DNA from: Herbaspirillum sp. ST 5-3
GTDB lineage: Bacteria > Pseudomonadota > Gammaproteobacteria > Burkholderiales > Burkholderiaceae_D
Direction: 5' to 3'
DNA: 64,000 bases
Assembly: GCF_004804275.1 (NCBI RefSeq)
Contig: NZ_STGI01000016.1
Span: forward strand, 1 to 64,000
Positions 19,807 to 27,789 of the stretch are shown one piece after another; within the stretch, counting starts at the first letter, position 1, and every line of letters begins with the position of its first letter. The position numbers and the translations under genes were made by a program. The notes beneath the pieces were generated by a model. The model was not told where the DNA came from, ran no database searches, and saw only the letters and a list, made by a program, of their open reading frames with translations.

Positions 19807-21915
19807 ATGCTCAATTGGATTAAAAACTTCTTTGCAAGCTCAGAGACGGCAGACACCGGCAATGTTGGCACCAATGCACAGGCCGGGCTACAGGCGGATC
19901 GCGTGACCATGGCCGCCATCGCCGTTGAAGTCGGCGCAGTTCGTGGTTCGGATGGGATTGATCTCGATGACGCTGTGCGATCCTGCCGAGAGGCGATTGA
20001 ACTCAATCCCCGGGATGCGAAATTGCTGCGGTCTCTCGGCCTGATATTGATGCAGCATGGTCATCAGGATGAGGCAGAAGCCTATTTGCAGCGCGCCCTG
20101 TCCCTCGACCCGACGCTGGCTGACGCACATCACGCGCTGGGCTTGATCCTCCAGAGGCGAGGCCAGCCGGATGACAGCATCCGCCACCTTGAGATGGCGG
20201 TGGAAAAGGACCCGGGTCATGCGGTCGCTCACCGCGACCTTGCCTTTTCCTTCATTCAGCGCGGACTGTTCGACAACGCCCGGCGCACTCTGCTAACAGG
20301 AATGGCGCGCCGACCCGATATTGCCGACCTGCCCTGCTTCTTGGGGAATGTCTATAACCAGGAAGGCAAGCATGGCGAGGCGCTTGCCTTTTATCGACAG
20401 GCGCTGTCGATCGATCCGAACCACCTGGACGCACACTTTAACAGTGGCGTTGCACTTCGCTCACTGGATCGGCATGAAGATGCGCTGCTCAGCTTTGACC
20501 GCATCCTTCAAATAAAGTCGGGTCACGTCGACGCCATCAACAATCGCGGTATAACGCTCAAAGACCTCAAGCGACCAGAAGAAGCACTTGCCTGCTTCGA
20601 TCACGTCTTGCAGCTCAAAGCCGACCATGTCGACGCGATCATCAATCGCGGCAATACCCTGCAAGACATGAAGCGATACGACGACGCGCTGACCTGCTAT
20701 GAGCAAGCACTTCAGCTTAAACCCGACTATGCCGATGGATGGTACAACTGCGGTGTCGCATTACTTGCGCTAAAACGTCCCGATGAAGCACTGGCCAACT
20801 TTGATCGGGCAATCCATTTCAGACCAAACTATGCACAGGCCTACCACAACCGGGGTTTCGCGCTTCAGGAACTTAAGAGGTATGACGACACCCTGGCCAG
20901 TTTTGCAGCAGCGCTTCGACTGAATCCCGGTCATCCTGATACCCGCTTCAATGAGGGGCTGTGCCGCCTGCTGATCGGCGATTTCGCACTGGGTTGGCAA
21001 CAATGCGAATCGCGATGGCAGAGCACGCAACTCAAGGCTGCACACCGGAAATTTTCTCAGCCGCTCTGGCTCGGCGAGGAGCCGGTGAACGGCAGGACAG
21101 TGCTGCTGCACTCGGAACAGGGACTGGGCGATACCCTTCAGTTCTGCCGCTACGCCAGCCTTCTGGCCGCGCAGGGCGCGACCGTGCTGCTCGAAGTCCA
21201 GCCAGCCCTGACCTCCCTGCTGGGAGAACTCGACGGCGTGCACATGATCTACGCCAAGGGCGAAACCCTGCCGGCGTTCGACTATCACTGCCCGCTGCTG
21301 AGCCTTCCCCTGGCATTCAAGACCCGCCTCGACACCATCCCCGCCAGCGTGCCCTACCTGCATTGCGACCCCGATCGACTCGCCATGTGGCGTACCCGGC
21401 TCGGTCATGGCCCGGGGCCCCGCATCGGCCTCGTTTGGTCCGGTAACCCGACCCACCAGAACGACCACAATCGCTCGATCCCACTCGCCGATTTCAGCAG
21501 GATCGTCTCGTGCCAGGCCCAATTCGTCTGCCTGCACAAGGAAGTGCGCGACAGCGACCGAGCATTTCTGGATCAACGCGACGACGTCCTCTTTGTCGGT
21601 GACGACATCGACGATTTCGCCGACACGGCTGCGCTGATAGAATTGATGGACCTTGTCATTACGGTGGATACTTCGGTTGCCCATCTGGCCGGGGGAATGG
21701 GCAAGCCGGTATGGATTCTCTTGCCGTACAACCCGGACTGGCGCTGGCTGTTGGACCGTTCTGACAGTCCATGGTATCCGACTGCCCGGTTGTTTCGACA
21801 GCCGCGTCCGGGAGATTGGGACAGCGTACTGGCTGCGCTTGCCGATGAAATTTCACAATCCATTCTGCGCGCGACGATCAATGCGCAGGCGGGATTTTCG
21901 CAACATGCGCACTGA
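19807..21915 (+). CDS. TPR-glycosyltransferase 2 (about 10 TPR repeats)
   Basis: A 702-residue paralogue of the preceding gene, 65 bp downstream. About ten TPR units (residues 55-395) precede the same C-terminal transferase domain (HSEQGLGDTLQFCRY, VDTSVAHLAGGMGKPVW, PDWRWLLDRSDSPWYP). The first repeats (ADAHHALGLILQ, TGMARRPDIADLPCFLGNVY) resemble those of copy 3 but not copy 1. The DNA from 21051 to 21873 is almost identical to 23585-24407 of copy 3, while DNA upstream is clearly diverged, so the C-terminal domain has been copied or homogenised recently. A 14-residue tail after the shared region is unique to this copy. Confidence 0.87.
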   Translation: MLNWIKNFFASSETADTGNVGTNAQAGLQADRVTMAAIAVEVGAVRGSDGIDLDDAVRSCREAIELNPRDAKLLRSLGLILMQHGHQDEAEAYLQRALSLDPTLADAHHALGLILQRRGQPDDSIRHLEMAVEKDPGHAVAHRDLAFSFIQRGLFDNARRTLLTGMARRPDIADLPCFLGNVYNQEGKHGEALAFYRQALSIDPNHLDAHFNSGVALRSLDRHEDALLSFDRILQIKSGHVDAINNRGITLKDLKRPEEALACFDHVLQLKADHVDAIINRGNTLQDMKRYDDALTCYEQALQLKPDYADGWYNCGVALLALKRPDEALANFDRAIHFRPNYAQAYHNRGFALQELKRYDDTLASFAAALRLNPGHPDTRFNEGLCRLLIGDFALGWQQCESRWQSTQLKAAHRKFSQPLWLGEEPVNGRTVLLHSEQGLGDTLQFCRYASLLAAQGATVLLEVQPALTSLLGELDGVHMIYAKGETLPAFDYHCPLLSLPLAFKTRLDTIPASVPYLHCDPDRLAMWRTRLGHGPGPRIGLVWSGNPTHQNDHNRSIPLADFSRIVSCQAQFVCLHKEVRDSDRAFLDQRDDVLFVGDDIDDFADTAALIELMDLVITVDTSVAHLAGGMGKPVWILLPYNPDWRWLLDRSDSPWYPTARLFRQPRPGDWDSVLAALADEISQSILRATINAQAGFSQHAH
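21051..21873 (+). repeat. Direct repeat, unit A (transferase domain of copy 2)
   Basis: About 823 bp that recur at 23585-24407 at a constant offset of 2534 bp. By eye I count fewer than 20 substitutions and no gaps, and a stretch of about 450 bp (from about 21110 to 21556) appears identical. Substitutions cluster toward the 3' end, and similarity drops abruptly at the 5' boundary. Confidence 0.9.
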
Positions 21916-21944
21916 CGGCGATGTCATACATTTTTTACTAACTC

Positions 21945-24413
21945 ATGCTCACTTGGTTCAAGAATTTCCTTACTTCGTCGCGAGCGTCAGATAGAAACGC
22001 GCCGTCACAGCCAGTGTTCGCCGAAGAGAGCATGAAGTGCAAACAGCAAGGTGACACCTTCCTCGACCAGGGTCTTCTGGACGACGCGGCAAGGTGCTAC
22101 CGACGGGCAATTGAACTCGACCCTCGCAACGCAGCGGTGCACCGCACGCTCGGTCTGATCTTGCACGGCCAAGGCCAAGGCCAACTCGAAGAAGCAGAAT
22201 CCTGCCTGAAACACGCGCTGACTCGCGATCCGAATATGGCCGACGCACACCACGCGTTGGGCCTTATCTTGCAGATGCGCGGGAATTTCGCGGAAAGCAT
22301 TTCCCACTACAGGATGGCGCTGAACGCGGATCCGAACTTCGCTGCGGCGTATCGCGACTTCGGTTATGCATATGTTCAGAACGGTCAAATGGACAATGCC
22401 AAACAAATTCTTCAAACCGGCATGGCTCGCCTTCCCTCATTCGTCGACCTTCCTTACTTTCTCGGAAATGTGCACGCTCATTCAGGGGACTACGAGCAGG
22501 CTCTTGTGCATTACCGGAACGCGCTTGCTATCGAGCCAGGTCATGTCGATGTGCACTACAACTGCGGAATAGCATTGCAAGGGCTGGGGCGACATGAAGA
22601 TTCGCTTGCCTGCTTCGAACGCACGCTCCAACTCAAAGCGGATCATTGTGATGCGTTCAACAAGCGTGGCGTGGCACTACGCGCACTCAAGCGATTCGAC
22701 GAGTCCCTGGCGTCCTTCGACCAAGCCTTGCAGGTCAAGCCCGATTTTGTCGAAGCACTCAGCAATCGCGGCAGCACCCTGCATGAGCTTGGGCGATTTG
22801 AAGAAGCGCTTGCCTGTTATGACCGTGCGCTTGAATTCAGGCCCGATCACGCCGGCGCGCGATACAACCGAGGACTAGCATTGCATGCCCTCGATCGCTT
22901 TGAAGACGCACTTATCGAGTATGGTCGGGCGATACAGCTCAAACATGACAATATCGATGCGCTGAACAATCGCGGAGCGATTTTACTCAAGCTGCGGCGT
23001 TACGACGAAGCTCTGACGAGTTTCGACAACGCGCTTCAGGTCCGTCCTGACGATATCGATGCCCTCAATAACCGCGTTGTGGCATTGCAGGATCTCAAGC
23101 GGTACACCGATGCATTGGCGGGCTGCGAGCGGCTTTTGCGGGATGATCCGGACAATGTCATCACACTCAATAATCGCGCTGTTGTGCTGCATAAGCTCAG
23201 TCGCTACGAAGAAGCAATTTTGTGCTGCGATCGGATATTGGAGTTGGATCCGAATCATATTGGTGCGTTTCTTATAAGAGGCAATGCGTTCCGCGGCGTG
23301 AACAAGTTTGAAGAAGCGTTAGTTAGCTATGATCGCGTGCTTGAGCTTGATCCGGCCCAGCACGACGCGCTAAACAATCGCGGCAACGCACTCACCGCGC
23401 TCAAACGCACGGACGAAGCACTGGAGAGTTACCGGAGAGCGCAAGAGTCCAAGTCCCCGTCAGAGTTTCCCGATGGTTATTACAACGAAGCGCTGACTCG
23501 CCTGCTGATCGGAGACTTTGCCCTCGGTTGGCCGAAGTATGAGTTTCGGTGGCAAATCAATCAATTCGATATCACCTCCCATCAATTTTCTCAGCCGCTC
23601 TGGCTCGGCGAGGAGCCGGTGGACGGCAAGACAGTGCTGCTGCACTCGGAACAGGGACTGGGCGATACCCTTCAGTTCTGCCGCTACGCCAGCCTTCTGG
23701 CCGCGCAGGGCGCGACCGTGCTGCTCGAAGTCCAGCCAGCCCTGACCTCCCTGCTGGGAGAACTCGACGGCGTGCACATGATCTACGCCAAGGGCGAAAC
23801 CCTGCCGGCGTTCGACTATCACTGCCCGCTGCTGAGCCTTCCCCTGGCATTCAAGACCCGCCTCGACACCATCCCCGCCAGCGTGCCCTACCTGCATTGC
23901 GACCCCGATCGACTCGCCATGTGGCGTACCCGGCTCGGTCATGGCCCGGGGCCCCGCATCGGCCTCGTTTGGTCCGGTAACCCGACCCACCAGAACGACC
24001 ACAATCGCTCGATCCCACTCGCCGATTTCAGCAGGATCGTCTCGTGCCAGGCCCAATTCGTCTGCCTGCACAAGGAAGTGCGCGACAGCGACCGGGCATT
24101 CCTGGATCAACGCGACGACGTCCTCTTTGTCGGTGACGACATCGACGATTTCGCCGATACGGCTGCGCTGATAGAATTGATGGACCTTGTCATTACGGTG
24201 GACACTTCGGTTGCCCATCTGGCCGGGGGAATGGGCAAACCGGTATGGATTCTCTTGCCGTACAACCCGGACTGGCGCTGGCTGCTGGACCGTGCCGACA
24301 GTCCATGGTATCCGACTGCCCGGCTGTTTCGGCAGCCATGTCCGGGAGATTGGGATAGCGTGCTGGCTGCGCTTGCCGATGAAATTTCACAATCCATTCT
24401 GCGCGCGGCCTAG
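21945..24413 (+). CDS. TPR-glycosyltransferase 3 (about 14 TPR repeats)
   Basis: An 822-residue paralogue, 29 bp after copy 2. Fourteen consecutive TPR-like units (residues about 28-505) lead into the transferase domain, which is nearly the same as in copy 2. Two units are degenerate (one ends NRV, one NRA in place of NRG), and the second unit carries a GQGQGQ insertion. The three genes thus form a series of about 5, 10 and 14 repeats on one catalytic design. TPR length usually sets the reach and specificity of acceptor binding, so different acceptors or sites are plausible. It faces the pilin gene and shares a bidirectional terminator with it. Confidence 0.87.
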   Translation: MLTWFKNFLTSSRASDRNAPSQPVFAEESMKCKQQGDTFLDQGLLDDAARCYRRAIELDPRNAAVHRTLGLILHGQGQGQLEEAESCLKHALTRDPNMADAHHALGLILQMRGNFAESISHYRMALNADPNFAAAYRDFGYAYVQNGQMDNAKQILQTGMARLPSFVDLPYFLGNVHAHSGDYEQALVHYRNALAIEPGHVDVHYNCGIALQGLGRHEDSLACFERTLQLKADHCDAFNKRGVALRALKRFDESLASFDQALQVKPDFVEALSNRGSTLHELGRFEEALACYDRALEFRPDHAGARYNRGLALHALDRFEDALIEYGRAIQLKHDNIDALNNRGAILLKLRRYDEALTSFDNALQVRPDDIDALNNRVVALQDLKRYTDALAGCERLLRDDPDNVITLNNRAVVLHKLSRYEEAILCCDRILELDPNHIGAFLIRGNAFRGVNKFEEALVSYDRVLELDPAQHDALNNRGNALTALKRTDEALESYRRAQESKSPSEFPDGYYNEALTRLLIGDFALGWPKYEFRWQINQFDITSHQFSQPLWLGEEPVDGKTVLLHSEQGLGDTLQFCRYASLLAAQGATVLLEVQPALTSLLGELDGVHMIYAKGETLPAFDYHCPLLSLPLAFKTRLDTIPASVPYLHCDPDRLAMWRTRLGHGPGPRIGLVWSGNPTHQNDHNRSIPLADFSRIVSCQAQFVCLHKEVRDSDRAFLDQRDDVLFVGDDIDDFADTAALIELMDLVITVDTSVAHLAGGMGKPVWILLPYNPDWRWLLDRADSPWYPTARLFRQPCPGDWDSVLAALADEISQSILRAA
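23585..24407 (+). repeat. Direct repeat, unit B (transferase domain of copy 3)
   Basis: Second copy of the 823-bp unit described at 21051-21873. It ends seven bases into the final codons, where copy 3 stops (GCCTAG) and copy 2 continues (ACGATC...). Recombination between the two units would delete 2534 bp and fuse copy 2's TPR region to copy 3's tail. Confidence 0.9.
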
Positions 24414-24588
24414 GCACATTCGAGGATTTGCTCGCCCCTAACCTTCTGTTTTTTATACCGTGGTACTTGAACGCCGATTATGAAATCCCTCGGCCGGAAT
24501 CATAGTCGGTCACCTAGCGAAAATCTTTCGGAGAGTTCCGGATTGGCCCAACCAGATTCGCTCGCGGTAATCACGGGTCCCTGAAAGC

Positions 24589-24614
24589 AAAACACCCCAC
24601 GAATGGGGTGTTTT
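24589..24614. terminator. Bidirectional intrinsic terminator between TPR-GT 3 and pilA
   Basis: A perfect 10-bp stem (AAAACACCCC at 24589-24598, GGGGTGTTTT at 24605-24614) with a 6-nt loop. Both strands end in a T-run, so it can stop the rightward glycosyltransferase transcript and the leftward pilin transcript. It lies 34 bp beyond the pilA stop. Confidence 0.85.
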
Positions 24615-24647
24615 GATCTTCCAACCAAAAACTCTGTAATTCCCGGA

Positions 24648-25067
24648 TCAGGAAACTGTGCAGCCTTTGATCGTAACGCCAGTACCAACGCCGGTAATCG
24701 AGCAGTTCCAGCTGACGGTGCCACCAGCATCGGCAGGAGCGGTCGGGGTAAGCGTCGCGCTGGCACCTTGATAAGAAGTCGCCAAGACACCAGAACCCGA
24801 GCACATCGCGATGGAGTTGCCACCGGAGTCGACGCATCCCATCGTTCCAGGTCCTGCCGAATTGGTGCCTAGGTTATAGGCTTCGACAACTTTGAGCTTC
24901 TGTCCTTCCAATTCACCAACTGCCTTGCCGGCGTTGGCTTTCTTGACGTAGTCCTGATATGCCGGCAACGCGACGGCCGCCAAAATACCGATAATCGCAA
25001 CGACGATCATCAATTCAATCAAGGTAAAACCGCGCTGAACGCGTTGTTTCATTGTCATTGGTTTCAT
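24648..25067 (-). CDS. pilA: Type IV major pilin (PilA-like prepilin)
   Basis: A 139-residue class IVa prepilin. A 13-residue leader ends in glycine, and cleavage before Phe14 by PilD gives the [22 protein letters not shown] start, with Glu at +5. Mature length is about 126 residues. Four cysteines follow, the last two framing a short C-terminal loop ([16 protein letters not shown]), and the chain ends CTVS. In some Pseudomonas pilins the C-terminal serine carries the O-glycan, so this residue is a candidate acceptor (inference). GGGAG lies 8 bases before ATG 25067. Upstream are a -24/-12-like promoter and clustered TTGTCA motifs. Confidence 0.92.
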   Translation of the reverse strand: MKPMTMKQRVQRGFTLIELMIVVAIIGILAAVALPAYQDYVKKANAGKAVGELEGQKLKVVEAYNLGTNSAGPGTMGCVDSGGNSIAMCSGSGVLATSYQGASATLTPTAPADAGGTVSWNCSITGVGTGVTIKGCTVS

Positions 25068-25116
25068 ATTTACGCTCCCATGGAAATAGGCAGAACGTCT
25101 GCCCTACATACCGTGC

Positions 25117-25132
25117 AGCAATTTCTATGCCG
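25117..25132 (-). promoter_or_regulatory. Candidate sigma-54 (-24/-12) promoter of pilA
   Basis: Minus-strand CGGCATAGAAATTGCT places GG and GC with exactly 10 bases between them, as in the -24/-12 consensus TGGCAC-N5-TTGCW. The -12 part (TTGCT) is perfect, and the -24 part has GGCA but departs at the flanking T and C. It lies about 50 bp before the pilA ATG. Sigma-54 control of pilA through PilSR is known in Pseudomonas. Confidence 0.5.
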
Positions 25133-25164
25133 ATAGAAAAATATAGGTTTTCGATATGAAGCAC

Positions 25165-25243
25165 TGACAATTTTTGTCAGCCCGTGGTGATGAGTGACAA
25201 GAAGTGGCAAGAAAACTAGAAATTTGTCATGCTGAGCTGACAA
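25165..25243. repeat. Cluster of TTGTCA/TGACAA half-sites upstream of pilA
   Basis: Within 79 bp there are five exact copies of TTGTCA in either orientation (25165-25170, 25174-25179, 25195-25200, 25224-25229, 25238-25243) and one variant TGGCAA (25205-25210). The first two form the palindrome CTGACAA-TTT-TTGTCAG. The cluster begins 33 bp upstream of the -24/-12 element. It resembles the repeated TGTC sites bound by PilR upstream of Pseudomonas pilA. Confidence 0.6.
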
Positions 25244-25245
25244 TA

Positions 25246-25857
25246 TTATTCCACTAGAAACTGCATTTTGACACCAGATAGTTCGATCACATCCCCGTGG
25301 ACGATGAAATGACGCCCCGGATTAATCGAAACGCCATTGACCAAGGGATAAGCTTTACCCTCTACATGGGTAAGGCAATATCCATTCGATCGCCTCGAGA
25401 TGACCGCGACTTGCAAACCGGGGCGACCAATGGTGGTGAGGGATTTGGACAGTACCGTTTCCTTGCCTGTATTAGCGCCGTTCAGCACCTTGATAACACC
25501 AACCCCGCTCGATCCTCGCGCGAAGACACTCTCGATGAGTCTTGGAGCTGGAACGTGATCACCGGGAGTCGCGCAGGAAACATAGGTTGCCCGGAACTGC
25601 GCCAGCTCGATGATGTCATTCTCCTGCAAGAAATGCTTTTTTATCGGCTGGCCATTCACTTGCGTACCATTCGTGCTATTCAGATCTTCGAGAAAAGCAT
25701 CCTTATCCACAGTGACAATAACTGCATGCTCGGCGCTGATTGCACGATCGTCGATAACAATGTCGTTATGCGGGCTGCGTCCGATTGTCGTCCGTTCCTT
25801 CAACAGCGATATTTCCCGCATAACGACGTTGTTCATTGCAAGGATTATCTTCGCCAT
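25246..25857 (-). CDS. FHA-domain protein, tandem with a degenerate second FHA
   Basis: A 203-residue cytoplasmic protein. Residues about 5-90 form a canonical forkhead-associated domain: TTIGRSPHNDIVIDD, ISAEHAVI and LNSTNGTQVNG are the phosphothreonine-contacting loops. The second half (from about residue 120) repeats the pattern weakly (TTIGRPG, PLVNGVSINPG, GDVIEL) but lacks the serine-histidine loop, so it is probably structural. I start at ATG 25857, preceded by GGAGAGG, instead of the ATG 18 bases upstream. It lies 32 bp after the PP2C gene and before the pilin regulatory region. No Ser/Thr kinase is visible in the window. Confidence 0.85.
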   Translation of the reverse strand: MAKIILAMNNVVMREISLLKERTTIGRSPHNDIVIDDRAISAEHAVIVTVDKDAFLEDLNSTNGTQVNGQPIKKHFLQENDIIELAQFRATYVSCATPGDHVPAPRLIESVFARGSSGVGVIKVLNGANTGKETVLSKSLTTIGRPGLQVAVISRRSNGYCLTHVEGKAYPLVNGVSINPGRHFIVHGDVIELSGVKMQFLVE

Positions 25858-25889
25858 ATACCTCTCCGCCCGCATGTTCTTTCAAGACT

Positions 25890-26717
25890 TCAAGCAACCC
25901 AGTTAAGGATCCGCCCCAGCAACCCTGCCGACTCCGGAGTGAACGACTGAATCCTGATCAAAATCACGGAAATGTTGTCATGCCCGCCGTTCTCATTCGC
26001 TCGTTGTACCAGTGCATTGCAGATTTGTTCCAAGGAATCCGGTCGGGACAAGAGGATCTCACCAATTTCCTGCATAAGCAGCATGTCGGACAGACCGTCC
26101 GAGCATAAAAGATAGAGATCCCCAAGCTCAACCTGATGTTCATGAACCTCCACCTCCATGTCTGGACCGACACCGAGAGCGCGCGTTACCAGGTTCTTGT
26201 TCTGAGAGAAACGCGCCCATTCAGGACTAATCAGGCCTGCGTCGATTTGCTCTTGGAGCAGGGAGTGATCCCTCGTAAGCTGAGTCAGATCGTTCCCTCG
26301 CAATCGATAGGCGCGTGAATCGCCGACATGGGCGATGATGGCTTTATCATGGTGGAACACCGCCGCCACAAGCGTCGTACCCATTCCACTGTATTGCGGC
26401 TCGCTGCGCGCAGCCTCAAGAATTGCCGAGTTGGAGCGTTGAATGGAATCGATCAATAATTGCTGAATTTGCCGCTGGCGATGCGCGCGCGAATCTCCCT
26501 GTTGACCTTGCAGCCGCGCGAGTCCTTCTACCAGTAACTGCTTTGCAACAGAGATCGCAATTCCACTGGCAACCTCCCCGGCACTATATCCACCCATGCC
26601 ATCTGCAAGTACGGCAAAGCCGTATATCGGGCTGGTCGCAATCGCATCTTCATTATGCGGTCGCACCAATCCGGTATCGGTTCTCGCAGCGAATTCTAAC
26701 CCGACATTGTTTGCCAT
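25890..26717 (-). CDS. PP2C-family Ser/Thr protein phosphatase
   Basis: A 275-residue PPM phosphatase with all usual metal-binding motifs: RTDTGLVRPHNEDA, VLADGMGGYSAGEVAS, IAHVGDSRAYRLR, LLCSDGLSDML and GGHDNISVILI. It is of the Stp1/PppA type that reverses Hanks-type kinase phosphorylation. It is paired with the FHA protein (32 bp gap), a typical phospho-threonine signalling duo also seen in type VI secretion and cell-division control. Neither T6SS genes nor the cognate kinase are nearby. Confidence 0.88.
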   Translation of the reverse strand: MANNVGLEFAARTDTGLVRPHNEDAIATSPIYGFAVLADGMGGYSAGEVASGIAISVAKQLLVEGLARLQGQQGDSRAHRQRQIQQLLIDSIQRSNSAILEAARSEPQYSGMGTTLVAAVFHHDKAIIAHVGDSRAYRLRGNDLTQLTRDHSLLQEQIDAGLISPEWARFSQNKNLVTRALGVGPDMEVEVHEHQVELGDLYLLCSDGLSDMLLMQEIGEILLSRPDSLEQICNALVQRANENGGHDNISVILIRIQSFTPESAGLLGRILNWVA

Positions 26718-26828
26718 GTGACGATTATACGTGGAGCATCGAATCGAAGCATAACGCCGAAGCGGCCTCGATCATTCGTCGCCAGTTTTGTGATGACAAT
26801 CGATTTGTTCTGCCAAAGAGTGCGCAAA

Positions 26829-26855
26829 ATAAAACAGGGAGCCAAAGCCCCCTGT
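26829..26855 (-). terminator. Intrinsic terminator after sucD
   Basis: On the minus strand ACAGGGGGC and GCTCCCTGT (26847-26855 and 26834-26842, one G-U pair) form a 9-bp stem with a 4-nt loop, followed by TTTATTTTG. It lies 36 bp beyond the sucD stop. Confidence 0.75.
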
Positions 26856-26890
26856 CTTGTCACAACTTGAGCTTGCCGCTCAATGACGAA

Positions 26891-27772
26891 TTACAGTGCC
26901 GCCTTCAACAACCGCCCCATTTCCGACGGGTTCTTGGTGACTTTGATGCCGCAAGCTTCCATGATTTCCAGTTTTGCTTGCGCGGTGTCTGCACCACCGG
27001 AAATCAATGCGCCGGCGTGGCCCATGCGCTTGCCGGGAGGCGCGGTGACGCCGGCGATAAAGCCGATCACCGGTTTCTTCATGTTGTCCTTGATCCAGTA
27101 TGAAGCATTGGCTTCGTCGGGACCACCGATTTCGCCGATCATGATGACGGCATCTGTGTCGGGATCGTCGTTGAACATCTTCATGACGTCGATGTGCTTC
27201 AGGCCATTGATCGGATCGCCGCCGATACCGACTGCGGAGGATTGGCCGAGGCCGAGCGCGGTGAGTTGCGCGACTGCTTCATAGGTCAGCGTGCCGGAAC
27301 GCGACACGACGCCGATGCGGCCCTTCTTGTGGATGTGACCCGGCATGATGCCGATCTTGATTTCATCCGGCGTGATCAGACCGGGGCAGTTCGGGCCGAG
27401 CAGCAAGGTCTTGCTGCCGGACTTCTTCATGCGGTCTTTCACTTCGAGCATGTCACGAACCGGGATGCCTTCGGTAATGCAGATCGCAAGATCGAGCTCG
27501 GCTTCGACAGCTTCCCAGATTGCAGCAGCGGCGCCCGCCGGCGGAACGTAAATGACGGAGACGTTTGCGCCAGTCTTTTCCTTGGCTTCCTTGACGTTGG
27601 CGAAAATCGGAATGCCTTCGAAATCCTCGCCAGCCTTTTTCGGGTTCACGCCGGCGACAAAGCAGTTCTTGCCGTTGGCGTATTCGCGGCACATGCGGGT
27701 GTGAAACTGGCCGGTCTTGCCGGTGATGCCTTGCGTGATGACTTTGGTGTCTTTGTTGATCAGAATCGACAT
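26891..27772 (-). CDS. sucD: Succinyl-CoA ligase, alpha subunit
   Basis: A 293-residue subunit that carries the CoA-binding Rossmann domain and the phosphohistidine. Marks include TKVITQGITGKTGQFHT, GANVSVIYVPP, LLGPNCPGLITP, GIGGDPINGL, and the GHAGALISGG segment containing the active-site histidine. It links succinyl-CoA hydrolysis to nucleoside triphosphate formation in the TCA cycle. It sits 17 bp after sucC, in the usual order. Confidence 0.96.
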   Translation of the reverse strand: MSILINKDTKVITQGITGKTGQFHTRMCREYANGKNCFVAGVNPKKAGEDFEGIPIFANVKEAKEKTGANVSVIYVPPAGAAAAIWEAVEAELDLAICITEGIPVRDMLEVKDRMKKSGSKTLLLGPNCPGLITPDEIKIGIMPGHIHKKGRIGVVSRSGTLTYEAVAQLTALGLGQSSAVGIGGDPINGLKHIDVMKMFNDDPDTDAVIMIGEIGGPDEANASYWIKDNMKKPVIGFIAGVTAPPGKRMGHAGALISGGADTAQAKLEIMEACGIKVTKNPSEMGRLLKAAL

Positions 27773-27789
27773 TTGTATTCCCTTAGCGA

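Noticed and set aside
18290-23500. Regularly spaced short repeats that might suggest a CRISPR array
   Set aside because: The period is 102 bp, the repeats are diverged and in frame, and they encode TPR units, so they are protein repeats.
24414-24588. A possible tRNA or small RNA in the gap after the third TPR-GT gene
   Set aside because: I could not form a cloverleaf or find a T-loop GTTCGAATC-type motif. Only the terminator hairpin is supported.
25165-25179. The CTGACAA-TTTTTGTCAG palindrome as an insertion-sequence end
   Set aside because: No transposase, no matching partner end and no target duplication are seen. It is part of a longer cluster of TTGTCA sites.
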